This document shows, piece by piece, positions 8,231 to 16,142 of a stretch of 64,000 nt of DNA. A program made the position numbers and the translations under genes. The stretch is from the NCBI RefSeq assembly GCF_009649785.1, contig NZ_WJOK01000004.1:1-64000 (forward strand), in the 5' to 3' direction. The stretch is from Agrobacterium tumefaciens. Lineage in GTDB: Bacteria; Pseudomonadota; Alphaproteobacteria; Rhizobiales; Rhizobiaceae. The notes beneath the pieces are model-generated. The model was not told where the DNA came from. It made no database searches and saw only the letters and a program-made list of their open reading frames with translations. Position 1 is the stretch's first letter, and each line of letters starts with the position of its first letter.

Positions 8231-8971
8231 ATGGACCATATCGACCATATTCTCGTCGTGGACGACGACAGGGAAATCCGGGAGCTGGTCTCCAGCTACC
8301 TGAAGAAGAACGGCCTGCGTACGAGCGTGGCGGCCGATGGACGGCAGATGAGAAGTTTTCTCGACGGCAATACCGTCGATCTCATCGTGCTCGACGTGAT
8401 GATGCCTGGCGATGACGGGCTAGTTCTATGCCGCGAGTTGCGGGCGGGGAAACACAAAGCCACGCCGGTGCTGATGCTGACCGCCCGCGATGACGAGATG
8501 GATCGCATTATCGGGCTCGAAATGGGCGCCGACGACTATCTGTCGAAGCCCTTCGCTGCCCGCGAACTTCTTGCGCGTATCAAAGCCATACTGCGCCGCA
8601 CGCGGATGCTGCCTCCCAATCTGCAGATCAGCGAGGCCGGGCAGCTCCTGACCTTTGGTGAGTGGCGCCTCGACACGGTGGGCCGTCACCTGCTCGACAG
8701 GGAGGGCACGACCGTGGCCTTGAGCGGCGCTGAATACCGGCTCCTTAGGGTCTTCATCGATCATCCCCAGCGCGTCCTCAACCGGGACCAGCTGTTAAAT
8801 CTCACTCAGGGCCGTGATGCCGAACTTTTCGACCGATCGATCGATCTTCTCGTGAGCCGCGTGCGCCAAAGGCTAGGGGATGACGCGCGCGAACCCGTCT
8901 ACATCAAGACGGTGCGGGCGGAAGGCTATGTCTTTGCGGTGCCCGTGGAGATTTCGGAGCCGAGGATATGA
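8231..8971 (+). CDS. OmpR-family response regulator
   Basis: 246 residues from the ATG at 8231; an upstream in-frame extension lacks domain similarity. The N-terminal receiver (5-120) has the acidic pocket D11-D12-D13, phospho-acceptor D55 in LIVLDVMMPG and K106 in YLSKPF. The C-terminal winged helix (about 145-240) has LSGAEYRLLRVFIDHPQRVLNRDQLL and the IKTVRAEGYVF wing typical of OmpR/PhoB. The stop overlaps the kinase start (ATGA). OmpR proteins bind direct repeats spaced about 11 bases, which is the layout of the box found at four promoters in this block. Confidence 0.92.
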   Translation: MDHIDHILVVDDDREIRELVSSYLKKNGLRTSVAADGRQMRSFLDGNTVDLIVLDVMMPGDDGLVLCRELRAGKHKATPVLMLTARDDEMDRIIGLEMGADDYLSKPFAARELLARIKAILRRTRMLPPNLQISEAGQLLTFGEWRLDTVGRHLLDREGTTVALSGAEYRLLRVFIDHPQRVLNRDQLLNLTQGRDAELFDRSIDLLVSRVRQRLGDDAREPVYIKTVRAEGYVFAVPVEISEPRI

Positions 8972-10284
8972 ACGGCCCACGCCTGCTCGCCGGCTGGTGG
9001 CCGCGCTCGTTGCGGTCCAGACTTTTCATCATCCTGTTTGCGGGCCTCGCCATTGCCTACGGTCTGTCGTTCAGCATCCTCTTTGCCGAACGATATATGT
9101 CGGCAAAGGCGGTCATGCTCGGCACTCTTGAGCAGGATCTGGCTGTATCGATCGCCATAATCGACCGCCTGCCTGCGGAAGAGCGGGCGCAATGGGTCCA
9201 TCGCCTGAGCCGCAGCAATTATCAGCTCGTCCTCGGCCCGGGTGTTCCAGGTGTTTCCGACATGTCTGGCCGCGGCGCTGAAATTGCGCAGAGGATCGAG
9301 GAGGCCGCAGGACACCGTTTCCCCGTCAAGGTCGAGTCCATTCCCGGCGACGGCAAGCGGCTTCAGGCGCATCTGACGCTATCGGACGGCTCGCCCCTCA
9401 CAATTGACGTGACACCGCGCGGCGTGATGCCGCTGGCGGAGTGGCTGCCTTATGTCTTCGCCGCGCAGATGGCGCTTCTACTTCTGTGCACCTGGTTTGC
9501 AGTGCGACAGACGACCAGACCGCTCAGCGCGCTGGCTGCGGCAGCCGAAGCGTTGGATCCGGGGGAAAAGGGGTTGCCGATGAGTGAGAGCGGCCCAAGC
9601 GAAGTTGTCCACGCCGCCCGCGCCTTCAACGCAATGCGCGATCGCGTCGCCCAATATCTCGAGGAGCGGGTCCAGATTCTTGCGGCGATTTCGCACGACC
9701 TGCAGACGCCCATCACCCGGATGCGGTTGCGGGCCGACATGGCAGACGATACGCCGGAAAAGGAAAAGCTGGTCAGTGACCTGCGTGAAATCGAACGTCT
9801 AGTACAGGATGGTATCGCTTATGCACGCAGCGCTCATGGCAATGGCGAGAAATCCTCACGTATCGATCTGGCCTCTTTCATCGACAGCATAGCCTACGAC
9901 TATCAGGATACCGGAAAAGCAGTCACGGTTGACGGTATGGTGCGCGGCACAGTATCGACAAAGCCACATGCCCTGCGAAGAATCCTGACGAACTTGATAG
10001 ATAACGCGCTCAAATTCGGAGGCAGTGCGGAAATCAACGTCGACCGGCGCACTGAAGGCACCGTGGTCATCACGGTGCTCGATCGTGGGCCGGGCATCCC
10101 CGACGAGATGCTGCAAAATGCCATGCAGCCCTTTTTCCGGATTGAAACATCGAGAAACCGCGACACCGGCGGAACAGGACTCGGACTTGCGATCGCGCAG
10201 CAGCTCGCCGGAACAATCGGCGGCTCGGTGCGCCTCTATAACAGGCAAGGCGGCGGGCTTGCAGCCGAGGTGGCTTTTGCCTGA
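8968..10284 (+). CDS. EnvZ-type sensor histidine kinase
   Basis: 438 residues. A membrane helix at about 17-40, a periplasmic sensor segment of about 115 residues, and a second helix at about 160-180 are followed by a HAMP linker (TTRPLSALAAAAEAL). The dimerisation box AAISHDLQTPITRMRLR carries phospho-accepting His243. The ATPase lobe has NLIDNALKFG (N box), DRGPGIP (G1) and GTGLGLAIAQQL (G2). Everything needed for activity is visible. It is the partner of the overlapping response regulator. The periplasmic domain has no recognisable ligand motif; given the neighbours, a redox or oxidant signal is a guess. Confidence 0.92.
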   Translation: MNGPRLLAGWWPRSLRSRLFIILFAGLAIAYGLSFSILFAERYMSAKAVMLGTLEQDLAVSIAIIDRLPAEERAQWVHRLSRSNYQLVLGPGVPGVSDMSGRGAEIAQRIEEAAGHRFPVKVESIPGDGKRLQAHLTLSDGSPLTIDVTPRGVMPLAEWLPYVFAAQMALLLLCTWFAVRQTTRPLSALAAAAEALDPGEKGLPMSESGPSEVVHAARAFNAMRDRVAQYLEERVQILAAISHDLQTPITRMRLRADMADDTPEKEKLVSDLREIERLVQDGIAYARSAHGNGEKSSRIDLASFIDSIAYDYQDTGKAVTVDGMVRGTVSTKPHALRRILTNLIDNALKFGGSAEINVDRRTEGTVVITVLDRGPGIPDEMLQNAMQPFFRIETSRNRDTGGTGLGLAIAQQLAGTIGGSVRLYNRQGGGLAAEVAFA

Positions 10285-10301
10285 CAGGGACGCAGATTAA
10301 C

Positions 10302-10318
10302 GATAAGTATCCCTTATC
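10302..10318 (+). terminator. Weak hairpin after the histidine kinase gene
   Basis: GATAAG (10302-10307) pairs with CTTATC (10313-10318) over a 5-base loop, followed by ATTTGATC. It is short and AT-rich, but it is the only candidate end for the two-component transcript. The rest of 10285-10546 holds nothing else I can support except a short GC hairpin at 10519-10538 after the toxin gene. Confidence 0.3.
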
Positions 10319-10546
10319 ATTTGATCACCACGGACTCCGGAATAACGACAGCTTGGGCCCTAGCTGAAGTAAGCACTTCGCCAGATGGTGTGTGCGCCTG
10401 ACCGAGGCTGCCAACCGCGGAATTCCCCTGCCAGAAGCCATGGAGCAATCACGCCACCGATCCGTCCAGCAAGCATCCAGCTATTATAACAGTGCTACAC
10501 GGAGAAGCAGGCGAGCGGCCCGATTTTTGTAGATCGGGTCTCACTG

Positions 10547-10960
10547 TTAGAATTGCCAGGGCGAGATCAATTCGAGCCCTGTCGTCTCGAAATCTTTGAG
10601 GTTTCGGGTCGCCAACCGGCCACCATTGATCCGCGCTATCGCCGCGATCATGCCGTCCGGAGCCGACATCCCCCTCCCCTGCCGCGCAGCCTCTCCCATG
10701 ATATCGCCATAGGCCAATGCTGCTTCTTCCGTGAAGGCAAACATCTTGTCGGAGAACCGGCGACGCCAGCTCACAAGTCCCTCTTCCAGGCGATCGGCGC
10801 GCTGATCCGGCCTGATCTTTTGAATACCAAAAGCGATCTCGGCAACTGCAACCGTCGACAATGCCAATTCGGCGTCGTGACGAACCAGCCATGCTATGAC
10901 TGCAGAATCGGGAGCTTTCTTCAAAGTCTCCGACATCACATTCGTGTCGAGAAAAATCAA
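10547..10960 (-). CDS. PIN-domain toxin ribonuclease (FitB/VapC)
   Basis: A 137-residue protein starting MIFLDTNVMSE, typical of FitB-like VapC toxins. Acidic residues expected to bind Mg are D5, E41 (VAEIAFGI) and D102 (SAPDGMIAA), with the ATRNLKDFE end motif at 117-125. VapC toxins cleave tRNA or rRNA when freed from the antitoxin. The start codon overlaps the antitoxin stop by 4 bases, so the proteins are coupled with the antitoxin made first. All key residues are intact, so the pair should be functional. Confidence 0.9.
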   Translation of the reverse strand: MIFLDTNVMSETLKKAPDSAVIAWLVRHDAELALSTVAVAEIAFGIQKIRPDQRADRLEEGLVSWRRRFSDKMFAFTEEAALAYGDIMGEAARQGRGMSAPDGMIAAIARINGGRLATRNLKDFETTGLELISPWQF

Positions 10961-11205
10961 AGCTCGACGCCTTTGTGAGCGCGTCTGTTTTCATCGATGA
11001 TACTGTCGAAATCGATATCCGTGCCCGACTGCGATGAAAGACGACTATAGAATTTCGCAGCGGGTTCACGTCCTGCCTCACGAGCCTCATATGTTTCGAG
11101 CGCGCGCTCAACGATATCGGCAATCGTGCGATTTTCTCGGCGGGCGAGCTTGTGTGCAAGGTCGCGCGCTTTGGAACTGCGGACAGATAGTTGCGGGGTT
11201 ACCAT
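10957..11205 (-). CDS. Ribbon-helix-helix antitoxin (FitA/VapB)
   Basis: An 82-residue protein. Residues 4-40 (PQLSVRSSKARDLAHKLAR, then RTIADIVERALETY) match the DNA-binding ribbon-helix-helix of FitA/VapB antitoxins. The C-terminal tail, with DIDFDSIIDENRR, would occupy the toxin active site. It is the first gene of the pair and lies 42 bases downstream of a large double palindrome at 11248-11283, the likely autoregulatory operator. Confidence 0.88.
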   Translation of the reverse strand: MVTPQLSVRSSKARDLAHKLARRENRTIADIVERALETYEAREAGREPAAKFYSRLSSQSGTDIDFDSIIDENRRAHKGVEL

Positions 11206-11247
11206 CGAGTGCTCCTTCGTCTGGATCGAATATAGCTTAAATGAAGG

Positions 11248-11283
11248 TAGCCATCAAGATGGCATCTGCCATCTTGATGGCTA
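11248..11283 (-). promoter_or_regulatory. Operator of the toxin-antitoxin operon: tandem palindrome
   Basis: A perfect 17-base inverted repeat, TAGCCATCAAGATGGCA (11248-11264) and TGCCATCTTGATGGCTA (11267-11283), separated by TC. Each arm is itself a near-palindrome CCATC-N2-GATGG, so the element offers two adjacent dyad sites. This suits cooperative binding of two antitoxin dimers bridged by toxin. Confidence 0.7.
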
Positions 11284-11699
11284 ACTGTTGTTTTTTCGCA
11301 CCCTTTGTTTCGGCCATCATGCATGTTCATTCCGCGTGGAGACAACACACCTCCCCCCTGAACGCCGTGCTTTAAGCAACTTCTGCTGTAGACGGCCGCC
11401 AACGTGCATTTGATGCAGGTTATGTCATAGCTCCACCGAACGCCGCATTTCGAGCCTGATGACGTTGTACTTAGCTCATACACGCTTACAACCGGTCATT
11501 TTTTCGCGCATTTCTTATCTGTACAAAGCACCTGAAAAATGCGCGAAAATAACATGACAAAACGGCAAGCCGCCAATCCATCGCAGGTCCCCAAACGGGC
11601 CGCCGACCTGCCCACCGCAGAACTCCCACCAAAATATCGAAAAGGTGGCGTCTGAAGACCAGTAACAACGATACTTTTCGATACAGTTTTGCAGTTTCC
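11284..11699. other. Intergenic region between the toxin-antitoxin pair and ohr
   Basis: No gene with convincing coding signs. It contains the inverted repeat listed at 11501-11549 and, at its right edge, the direct-repeat box before ohr. Repeated short ATAC elements (CGATACTTTTCGATACAG at about 11669-11686) occur just before the box and could be part of the ohr promoter. Confidence 0.5.
11501..11549. repeat. 13-base inverted repeat with a 23-base spacer
   Basis: TTTTCGCGCATTT (11501-11513) and AAATGCGCGAAAA (11537-11549) are perfect complements. It does not follow a gene directly on either strand, so it is not an obvious terminator. It may be a regulatory site, a relic of a small mobile element, or the ends of an unseen RNA hairpin. 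Confidence 0.55.
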
Positions 11700-11716
11700 G
11701 GAAACATGCCGGATAC
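11700..11716 (+). promoter_or_regulatory. Direct-repeat box GGAAAC-N5-GGATAC (site D)
   Basis: Fourth copy, 65 bases before the ohr GTG start, with all 17 bases identical to site A before the cytochrome P460 gene. Flanking bases (GTTTC before, both sites) are also shared with site A. Confidence 0.6.
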
Positions 11717-11781
11717 GCCGATCCGTCACAAAGCTCCTATCACGAAACGCCGCAACAGCGGCAAAATGAAAGGAACCTCCC

Positions 11782-12198
11782 GTGACCAAGATCGAGACTG
11801 TTGTTTATACTGGCAAGACCCACACGACCGGTGGGCGCGACGGATCGGCGCAAAGCGATGATGGCGCGCTTGGCATCAAGCTTTCCCCTCCGGGCAGCGG
11901 AAAGCCGGGCACGAATCCCGAGCAGCTCTTTGCGGCAGGCTGGTCGGCGTGTTTCATCGGCGCCATGACAAAAGCGGCGGCAAAACACCAGCTCCGGCTT
12001 CCAGCCGACACCACTGTCGATGCGGAGGTTGACCTCGGCACGACGGGCGGCGAATTCTTTCTGCAGGCTCGCCTGACTGTCAGCCTGCCTGGTATCGATC
12101 GTCCCATCGCGCAGACGATAATAGAGGATGCCCACCAGATCTGCCCCTATTCGAAGGCAACCAGGGGGAACATCGATGTTACGCTCATTCTCGCTTAA
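11782..12198 (+). CDS. ohr: Organic hydroperoxide resistance protein Ohr
   Basis: A 138-residue OsmC/Ohr-family thiol peroxidase, full length. The catalytic cysteines are C57 (GWSACFIGAM) and C121 (QICPYSKATRGN), both in classical context. R19 in the GGRDG loop, the usual arginine partner, is present. It reduces organic and fatty-acid hydroperoxides using lipoyl-protein thiols in the cytoplasm. GTG start at 11782 behind AAAGGAACC. No OhrR gene is adjacent; instead its promoter shares the direct-repeat box with the P460, dipZ and hydrolase genes, suggesting a common regulator. Confidence 0.93.
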   Translation: MTKIETVVYTGKTHTTGGRDGSAQSDDGALGIKLSPPGSGKPGTNPEQLFAAGWSACFIGAMTKAAAKHQLRLPADTTVDAEVDLGTTGGEFFLQARLTVSLPGIDRPIAQTIIEDAHQICPYSKATRGNIDVTLILA

Positions 12199-12634
12199 GC
12201 CGATGGTTCCCGCCCGCGCGCTTGTCATCGCCATCGTGTTTGCGGCGATATTTGCGGTACCATGCGTATATGACGCAAAATCCGACGAGCCGTCGCCGCT
12301 TGCGGGACTTCTGGGCGCGGTTTCATCGATCTGACCTCAAGGAAACGGCTCGGCGCCCCGCCGCGGCCGTTTTCGCATTCACTTCTTCCTTCCATCGCTT
12401 TTGACAACACCATGGCGTTGCGCAACGCCCTGTGGCAAGCGGACAATCTGTCCACCACCCTTTCACGATATTGGAGACCGGCCTGCCGGTGGGCAAGCGG
12501 GTACTGCCTATGGACGCCGGGCTGCCGAAACCGCCATCTGAACACGGGTCAAAAATCAGGGAAGGTCATGTCTTGCTTCACTCCATCGTTGCGCTACGGT
12601 TGCGATCAGGGATTTTCACTGGAGGGACTAAGGT
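12199..12634. other. Intergenic region upstream of the cyclase gene
   Basis: No convincing gene. It contains TTGACA at 12401-12406, a perfect 16-base palindrome at 12414-12429 and, near the end, AGGGA and GGAGGGAC before the cyclase start. A short reading frame from 12203 has a hydrophobic start but no ribosome-binding site. Confidence 0.5.
12414..12429. promoter_or_regulatory. Perfect 16-base palindrome GGCGTTGCGCAACGCC
   Basis: An uninterrupted palindrome 8 bases after a TTGACA hexamer. A protein bound here would cover the spacer and -10 region of a promoter for the cyclase gene at 12635, so it is a candidate repressor operator. The regulator is not identifiable. Confidence 0.45.
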
Positions 12635-13444
12635 ATGTGCAACCATTGCGTGATCGAGAACGTGAAAAAGAACATGCTGTCGCGACGCTTGCTGTTCAAG
12701 GGCGCCGTGGCCGGTGTAACGGCGATGACGGCTGGCAGCCTCGCGGCCCCGGTACTTGCGCAAACACCCAGACAGGTCATCGATCTCACACATACATATG
12801 ATTCCACATTCCCTACATTCGATGGCAAGCCGGGCATAGAATACGAGTGGGCAGCTGAGATCGCCAAGGACGGTTATCAGCTCCATAAACTCACGATCTA
12901 CGAACATACAGGAACGCATATTGACGCACCTTTCCACTTCAGCGCCGACGGAGCGAGTGTCGATCAGTTGGAAGCGCAGAAACTTGTCGCGCCGCTGGTC
13001 ATCATAGACATCACAGACCGCGCAAAAGAGGATGCCAATTCCACGATCGAGGCCGAAGACATCGAGCGCTGGATATCCGCAAATGGCGACATCCCGGCAG
13101 GTTCGATCGTCGCTCTGCGCTCCGGCTGGGCAACCAGAGTAAAGAGCCCCTCCTTCCGCAATGACGACGCCGGAAAATTTGCCTTCCCCGGTTTCGGCAA
13201 GTCGGCAACCGACCTTCTGCTCAAGCACGATACGGTCGCAATCGGTGTCGACACGCTCTCGCTTGATCCTGGCAACTCCGCCGATTTCGCAGTTCACAAT
13301 TCCTGGCTCCCGGCGGGGCGCTACGGCATCGAAGGCCTCAACAACCTTGAGGCTTTGCCGGTAAAGGGCGCGACAATCGTCGTAGGCGCGCCTGCACATC
13401 GCGGCGGAACGGGTGGTCCGGCCCGGATTCTGGCTCTGGTCTGA
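12635..13444 (+). CDS. Exported metal-dependent cyclase/kynurenine-formamidase-like hydrolase
   Basis: 269 residues. It begins with a Cys pair (C2, C5) and then an SRRLLFKGA twin-arginine signal (16-24), with cleavage likely after VLAQ near residue 43. The signature EHTGTHIDAPFHF (90-102) gives the metal ligands H91, H95, D97 and H101 of the cyclase family (PF04199). Family members hydrolyse N-formylkynurenine, isatin or polyketide esters using Mn or Zn. The end of the protein, GAPAHRGGTGGPARILALV, is also typical. Start follows GGAGGGACTAAGGT. It stands alone with a palindromic operator upstream. Confidence 0.85.
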   Translation: MCNHCVIENVKKNMLSRRLLFKGAVAGVTAMTAGSLAAPVLAQTPRQVIDLTHTYDSTFPTFDGKPGIEYEWAAEIAKDGYQLHKLTIYEHTGTHIDAPFHFSADGASVDQLEAQKLVAPLVIIDITDRAKEDANSTIEAEDIERWISANGDIPAGSIVALRSGWATRVKSPSFRNDDAGKFAFPGFGKSATDLLLKHDTVAIGVDTLSLDPGNSADFAVHNSWLPAGRYGIEGLNNLEALPVKGATIVVGAPAHRGGTGGPARILALV

Positions 13445-13707
13445 ACGTAGTACGCCGGGCCGCCCCCGCATGCAGCAACCGCTTACCTGCCGCATCAGAT
13501 CAGTCCGCTCAGCATCCGCCGCGGTCGAAAGGAAAGGCTAGGCAACGCGTCGCCCCGCGCTTGACAGGAAGAATTCCAAGCGGTGACGTCGCGAAGAACA
13601 TATTTTCTTGCCGCATAACGTTAGGTCAAGAAACCACCGCAAGGGAAGGTTTCGATAGATAATCGACGCCTGTATTGCCGTTTAGGGAGGGCTCAGGCGG
13701 ACCACCG

Positions 13708-13905
13708 TCATTTTTCCTTTTGCGCCCAGCGGTCGTCACTTCGCAGCTTTTCCAACCCCCGCCAGTTTACGGACAGGCAGACATGTTTTCCGGCTCTCTG
13801 TAACGCGACGCAGGCGTCGCGGATGTCCGGCGACCTGCTCCAATCGGTAGGCACGATTTGCATTGACTGGCCTTTGAACGAGGTGCCGCGCTGCAAGGCA
13901 ATCAT
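13708..13905 (-). CDS. Doubtful small hypothetical protein
   Basis: A 65-codon frame that I do not recognise. Codon third positions are GC-rich like real genes here, and the peptide is hydrophilic with several Trp and Cys. No Shine-Dalgarno precedes the first ATG; the Met at residue 15 has AAAGGCC upstream and may be the true start. It could be a relic of a larger gene. Confidence 0.25.
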   Translation of the reverse strand: MIALQRGTSFKGQSMQIVPTDWSRSPDIRDACVALQRAGKHVCLSVNWRGLEKLRSDDRWAQKEK

Positions 13906-14012
13906 GAGGAATGAGGGCTACCACCAAGTATGATCCACTATGTGGACCTTATAGATGGACAAATTAACTGCATAAATCCGTCTATTTACTGTTGATTTCA
14001 TGAATTTTCCTG

Positions 14013-14027
14013 TGTATCCCGAATACA
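14013..14027. promoter_or_regulatory. Candidate operator TGTAT-CCCGA-ATACA upstream of the TRAP operon
   Basis: A 15-base inverted repeat with 5-base arms. A related sequence ATATCCCGATACA lies 45 bases downstream (from about 14060), so there may be two sites for one regulator. The IclR-type regulator inside the operon (18035-18898) is the natural candidate; this is inference from proximity. Confidence 0.4.
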
Positions 14028-14199
14028 TGATTTTGTAACGGTCCATATTGTGGAGGCAATATCCCGATACATTCAGACCTTTGGAGGGGTCTGGCCTGTC
14101 TGGCAACAACAGCTATCCTGATGTCGCGGTCGTGGCACGGACATCCTGTTTTGCAGACATGTTCATTGCGAAGGTTGTTCTGTGGGAGAGGAGGCCCCG

Positions 14200-16077
14200 A
14201 TGACCATGACCGCAAACGCGAATGACGACGTATTTGTACTCGATGGCGAACTGTTGCACACCGGACAGGTAACAGGCTCCTGGTTCATGCGCCCCATCGA
14301 GGCCGTGGCGGCGGTGCTGCTGGCGGTGATGATCGGCCTGCTTCTGCTGGGCGTGACGTCACGTTATGCCCTGCATCTACCGATTGTCTGGATCGATGAA
14401 ACGGCGTCCTTGTGCTTTCTGTGGTTTGCCATGCTGGGCGCGGCAATCGCCATCGATCGCAGTGAACACCTGCGCCTCACGCTGTTTCTTAACATGTTCC
14501 CGCAACGTGTTCTGGGCTATATCAATTCCCTGGCACTGGTGCTGGTGGCGACATTTCTTGCGGCAATCATCAAGCCCGCCATGGAATACGCCATCGAGGA
14601 ATGGGTGGTCACGTCAGCGGCGCTGAATATTCCGATGTCGTTTCGCGCTGCGGCGCTGCCGGTCGGCGCCTGTCTTATGCTGCTTTTGGTGCTCAACAAT
14701 CTCTTCCGACGAGAAAATCTGCGCGATATCATTGCGGCCCTTGTAACGGTCGCGGTTGCCTCCGGCCTGCTCTATCTGGCATCGCCGATGCTGGAATCCC
14801 TCGGCAATTTTAATCTGGCGATCTTCCTCGGCCTGTTCGTTGCGGTATTTCTGGTACTGGGCGTTCCTATTGCCTTCTGCTTCGGCCTTGGAACCCTCGC
14901 CTATCTGACCTTCACCACCTGGGTTCCGACCATTGTGATGATCGGGCGCATGGATGAGGGCATGTCCGGCATCATTCTGCTGTCAGTGCCAGTCTTCGTG
15001 CTGCTCGGCTGCGTGCTCGATGCAACCGGCATGGGTAAGGCGATTGTCGAGCTTCTGTCCTCGATGTTTGGCCACATTCGCGCGGGCATGTCCTATGTTC
15101 TGCTCGGTTCTCTGTTTCTTGTCTCCGGCATTTCCGGCTCCAAGGTTTCTGATATGGCAACCGTCGCACCGGCGCTGTTTCCGGAAATGAAGCGCCGTGG
15201 CCATAAACCCAAGGAAATGATCGCGCTTCTGGCCACCGGCGCCGCCATGGCCGATACCGTTCCGCCCTCAATCGTGCTGATCGTTCTGGGTTCGGCGGCA
15301 GGTGTGTCTATTGCCGGCCTCTTCACCTCCGGTTTCATGATCGCAATGGTACTGCTTCTGGTGCTGGCCGTTCTGGCCCGCTGGAAGGCGCGGGATGAAA
15401 ACATGGAAGGCGCAAAGCGCACGCCATGGCCGCAGGTCGGCAAGGCAGCCCTGATTGCCGCACCGGCGCTCGTTCTGCCCTTCCTCATCCGCAGCCTGGT
15501 GGGCGGCGGTGTCGCCACGGCAACCGAAGTATCCACTATTGCCGTGCTCTACGCCATGATCGTCGGCGCAGTGCTTTATGGCGGCATCAGCCTCAGGAAG
15601 CTTTATTCGATGCTGGTTGAGACGGCAGCCCTTTCAGGGGCGATCCTGCTGATCCTCGGCTGTGCATCGGCCATGGCCTGGGGGCTGACGCAGAGCGGCT
15701 TTGCTTTCCAGCTGACCGCGATGATTACCGATCTTCCGGGCGGCTGGATGACCTACATGGTCGTGTCGATCCTGATTTTCATGATCCTGGGCTGCGTCCT
15801 GGAAGGACTGCCAGCAATCGTTCTGCTCGCGCCGATCATGTTCCCGATCGCCCGCACGCTTGGCATCAATGACATTCATTATTCGATGGTCGTGGTGGTC
15901 GCCATGAATATCGGCCTGATGGCGCCGCCCATCGGTATCGGCTTTTACATCGCCTGCAAGATCGGCAACGTGTCGCCGGACGAAGCCATGGGTGCCATCT
16001 GGCCCTATCTCGCAGCCATGATCATCGGTCTGCTGCTGATTGCAGCAATCCCCGGATTTTCGACCATTCTGCTCTGA
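14200..16077 (+). CDS. TRAP transporter fused small and large permease (DctQ-DctM)
   Basis: 625 residues from the ATG at 14200, chosen because GGGAGAGGAGG precedes it by 6 bases; a GTG at 14182 would overlap that site. Residues about 25-190 are a four-helix DctQ domain (WIDETASLCFLWFAMLGAAIA is typical). Residues about 200-625 are the DctM domain with some twelve membrane segments, including SGISGSKVSDMATVAPALFP and GLMAPPIGIGFY. Together with the binding protein downstream it forms a sodium-driven high-affinity importer of an organic acid. First gene of an operon running to 23402. Confidence 0.92.
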   Translation: MTMTANANDDVFVLDGELLHTGQVTGSWFMRPIEAVAAVLLAVMIGLLLLGVTSRYALHLPIVWIDETASLCFLWFAMLGAAIAIDRSEHLRLTLFLNMFPQRVLGYINSLALVLVATFLAAIIKPAMEYAIEEWVVTSAALNIPMSFRAAALPVGACLMLLLVLNNLFRRENLRDIIAALVTVAVASGLLYLASPMLESLGNFNLAIFLGLFVAVFLVLGVPIAFCFGLGTLAYLTFTTWVPTIVMIGRMDEGMSGIILLSVPVFVLLGCVLDATGMGKAIVELLSSMFGHIRAGMSYVLLGSLFLVSGISGSKVSDMATVAPALFPEMKRRGHKPKEMIALLATGAAMADTVPPSIVLIVLGSAAGVSIAGLFTSGFMIAMVLLLVLAVLARWKARDENMEGAKRTPWPQVGKAALIAAPALVLPFLIRSLVGGGVATATEVSTIAVLYAMIVGAVLYGGISLRKLYSMLVETAALSGAILLILGCASAMAWGLTQSGFAFQLTAMITDLPGGWMTYMVVSILIFMILGCVLEGLPAIVLLAPIMFPIARTLGINDIHYSMVVVVAMNIGLMAPPIGIGFYIACKIGNVSPDEAMGAIWPYLAAMIIGLLLIAAIPGFSTILL

Positions 16078-16142
16078 GACCGTGGCGGGTCCGCCCGCCA
16101 CGCCGATGAATGATACCTGCTTTATTTTGGGAGGAGAAAGCA

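Larger units (their letters stand above)
13445..14199. other. 755-base intergenic region before the TRAP operon
   Basis: Mostly non-coding. It contains one weak minus-strand reading frame (13708-13905), an AT-rich tract at about 13920-14040, the palindrome TGTAT-N5-ATACA at 14013-14027, and a hairpin CAGACC-N8-GGTCTG around 14074-14093. The TRAP promoter must lie in the last 250 bases. Confidence 0.5.

Noticed and set aside
3575..11716. Reading the shared 17-bp box as an ECF sigma promoter
   Set aside because: No second conserved hexamer occurs 16-17 bases from either half at all four sites; the 11-bp direct-repeat pattern fits a response-regulator site better, though this is not proven.
12203..12334. 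Short frame with a hydrophobic N-terminus after ohr
   Set aside because: The beginning resembles a signal peptide, but there is no ribosome-binding site and the tail shows no recognisable feature.
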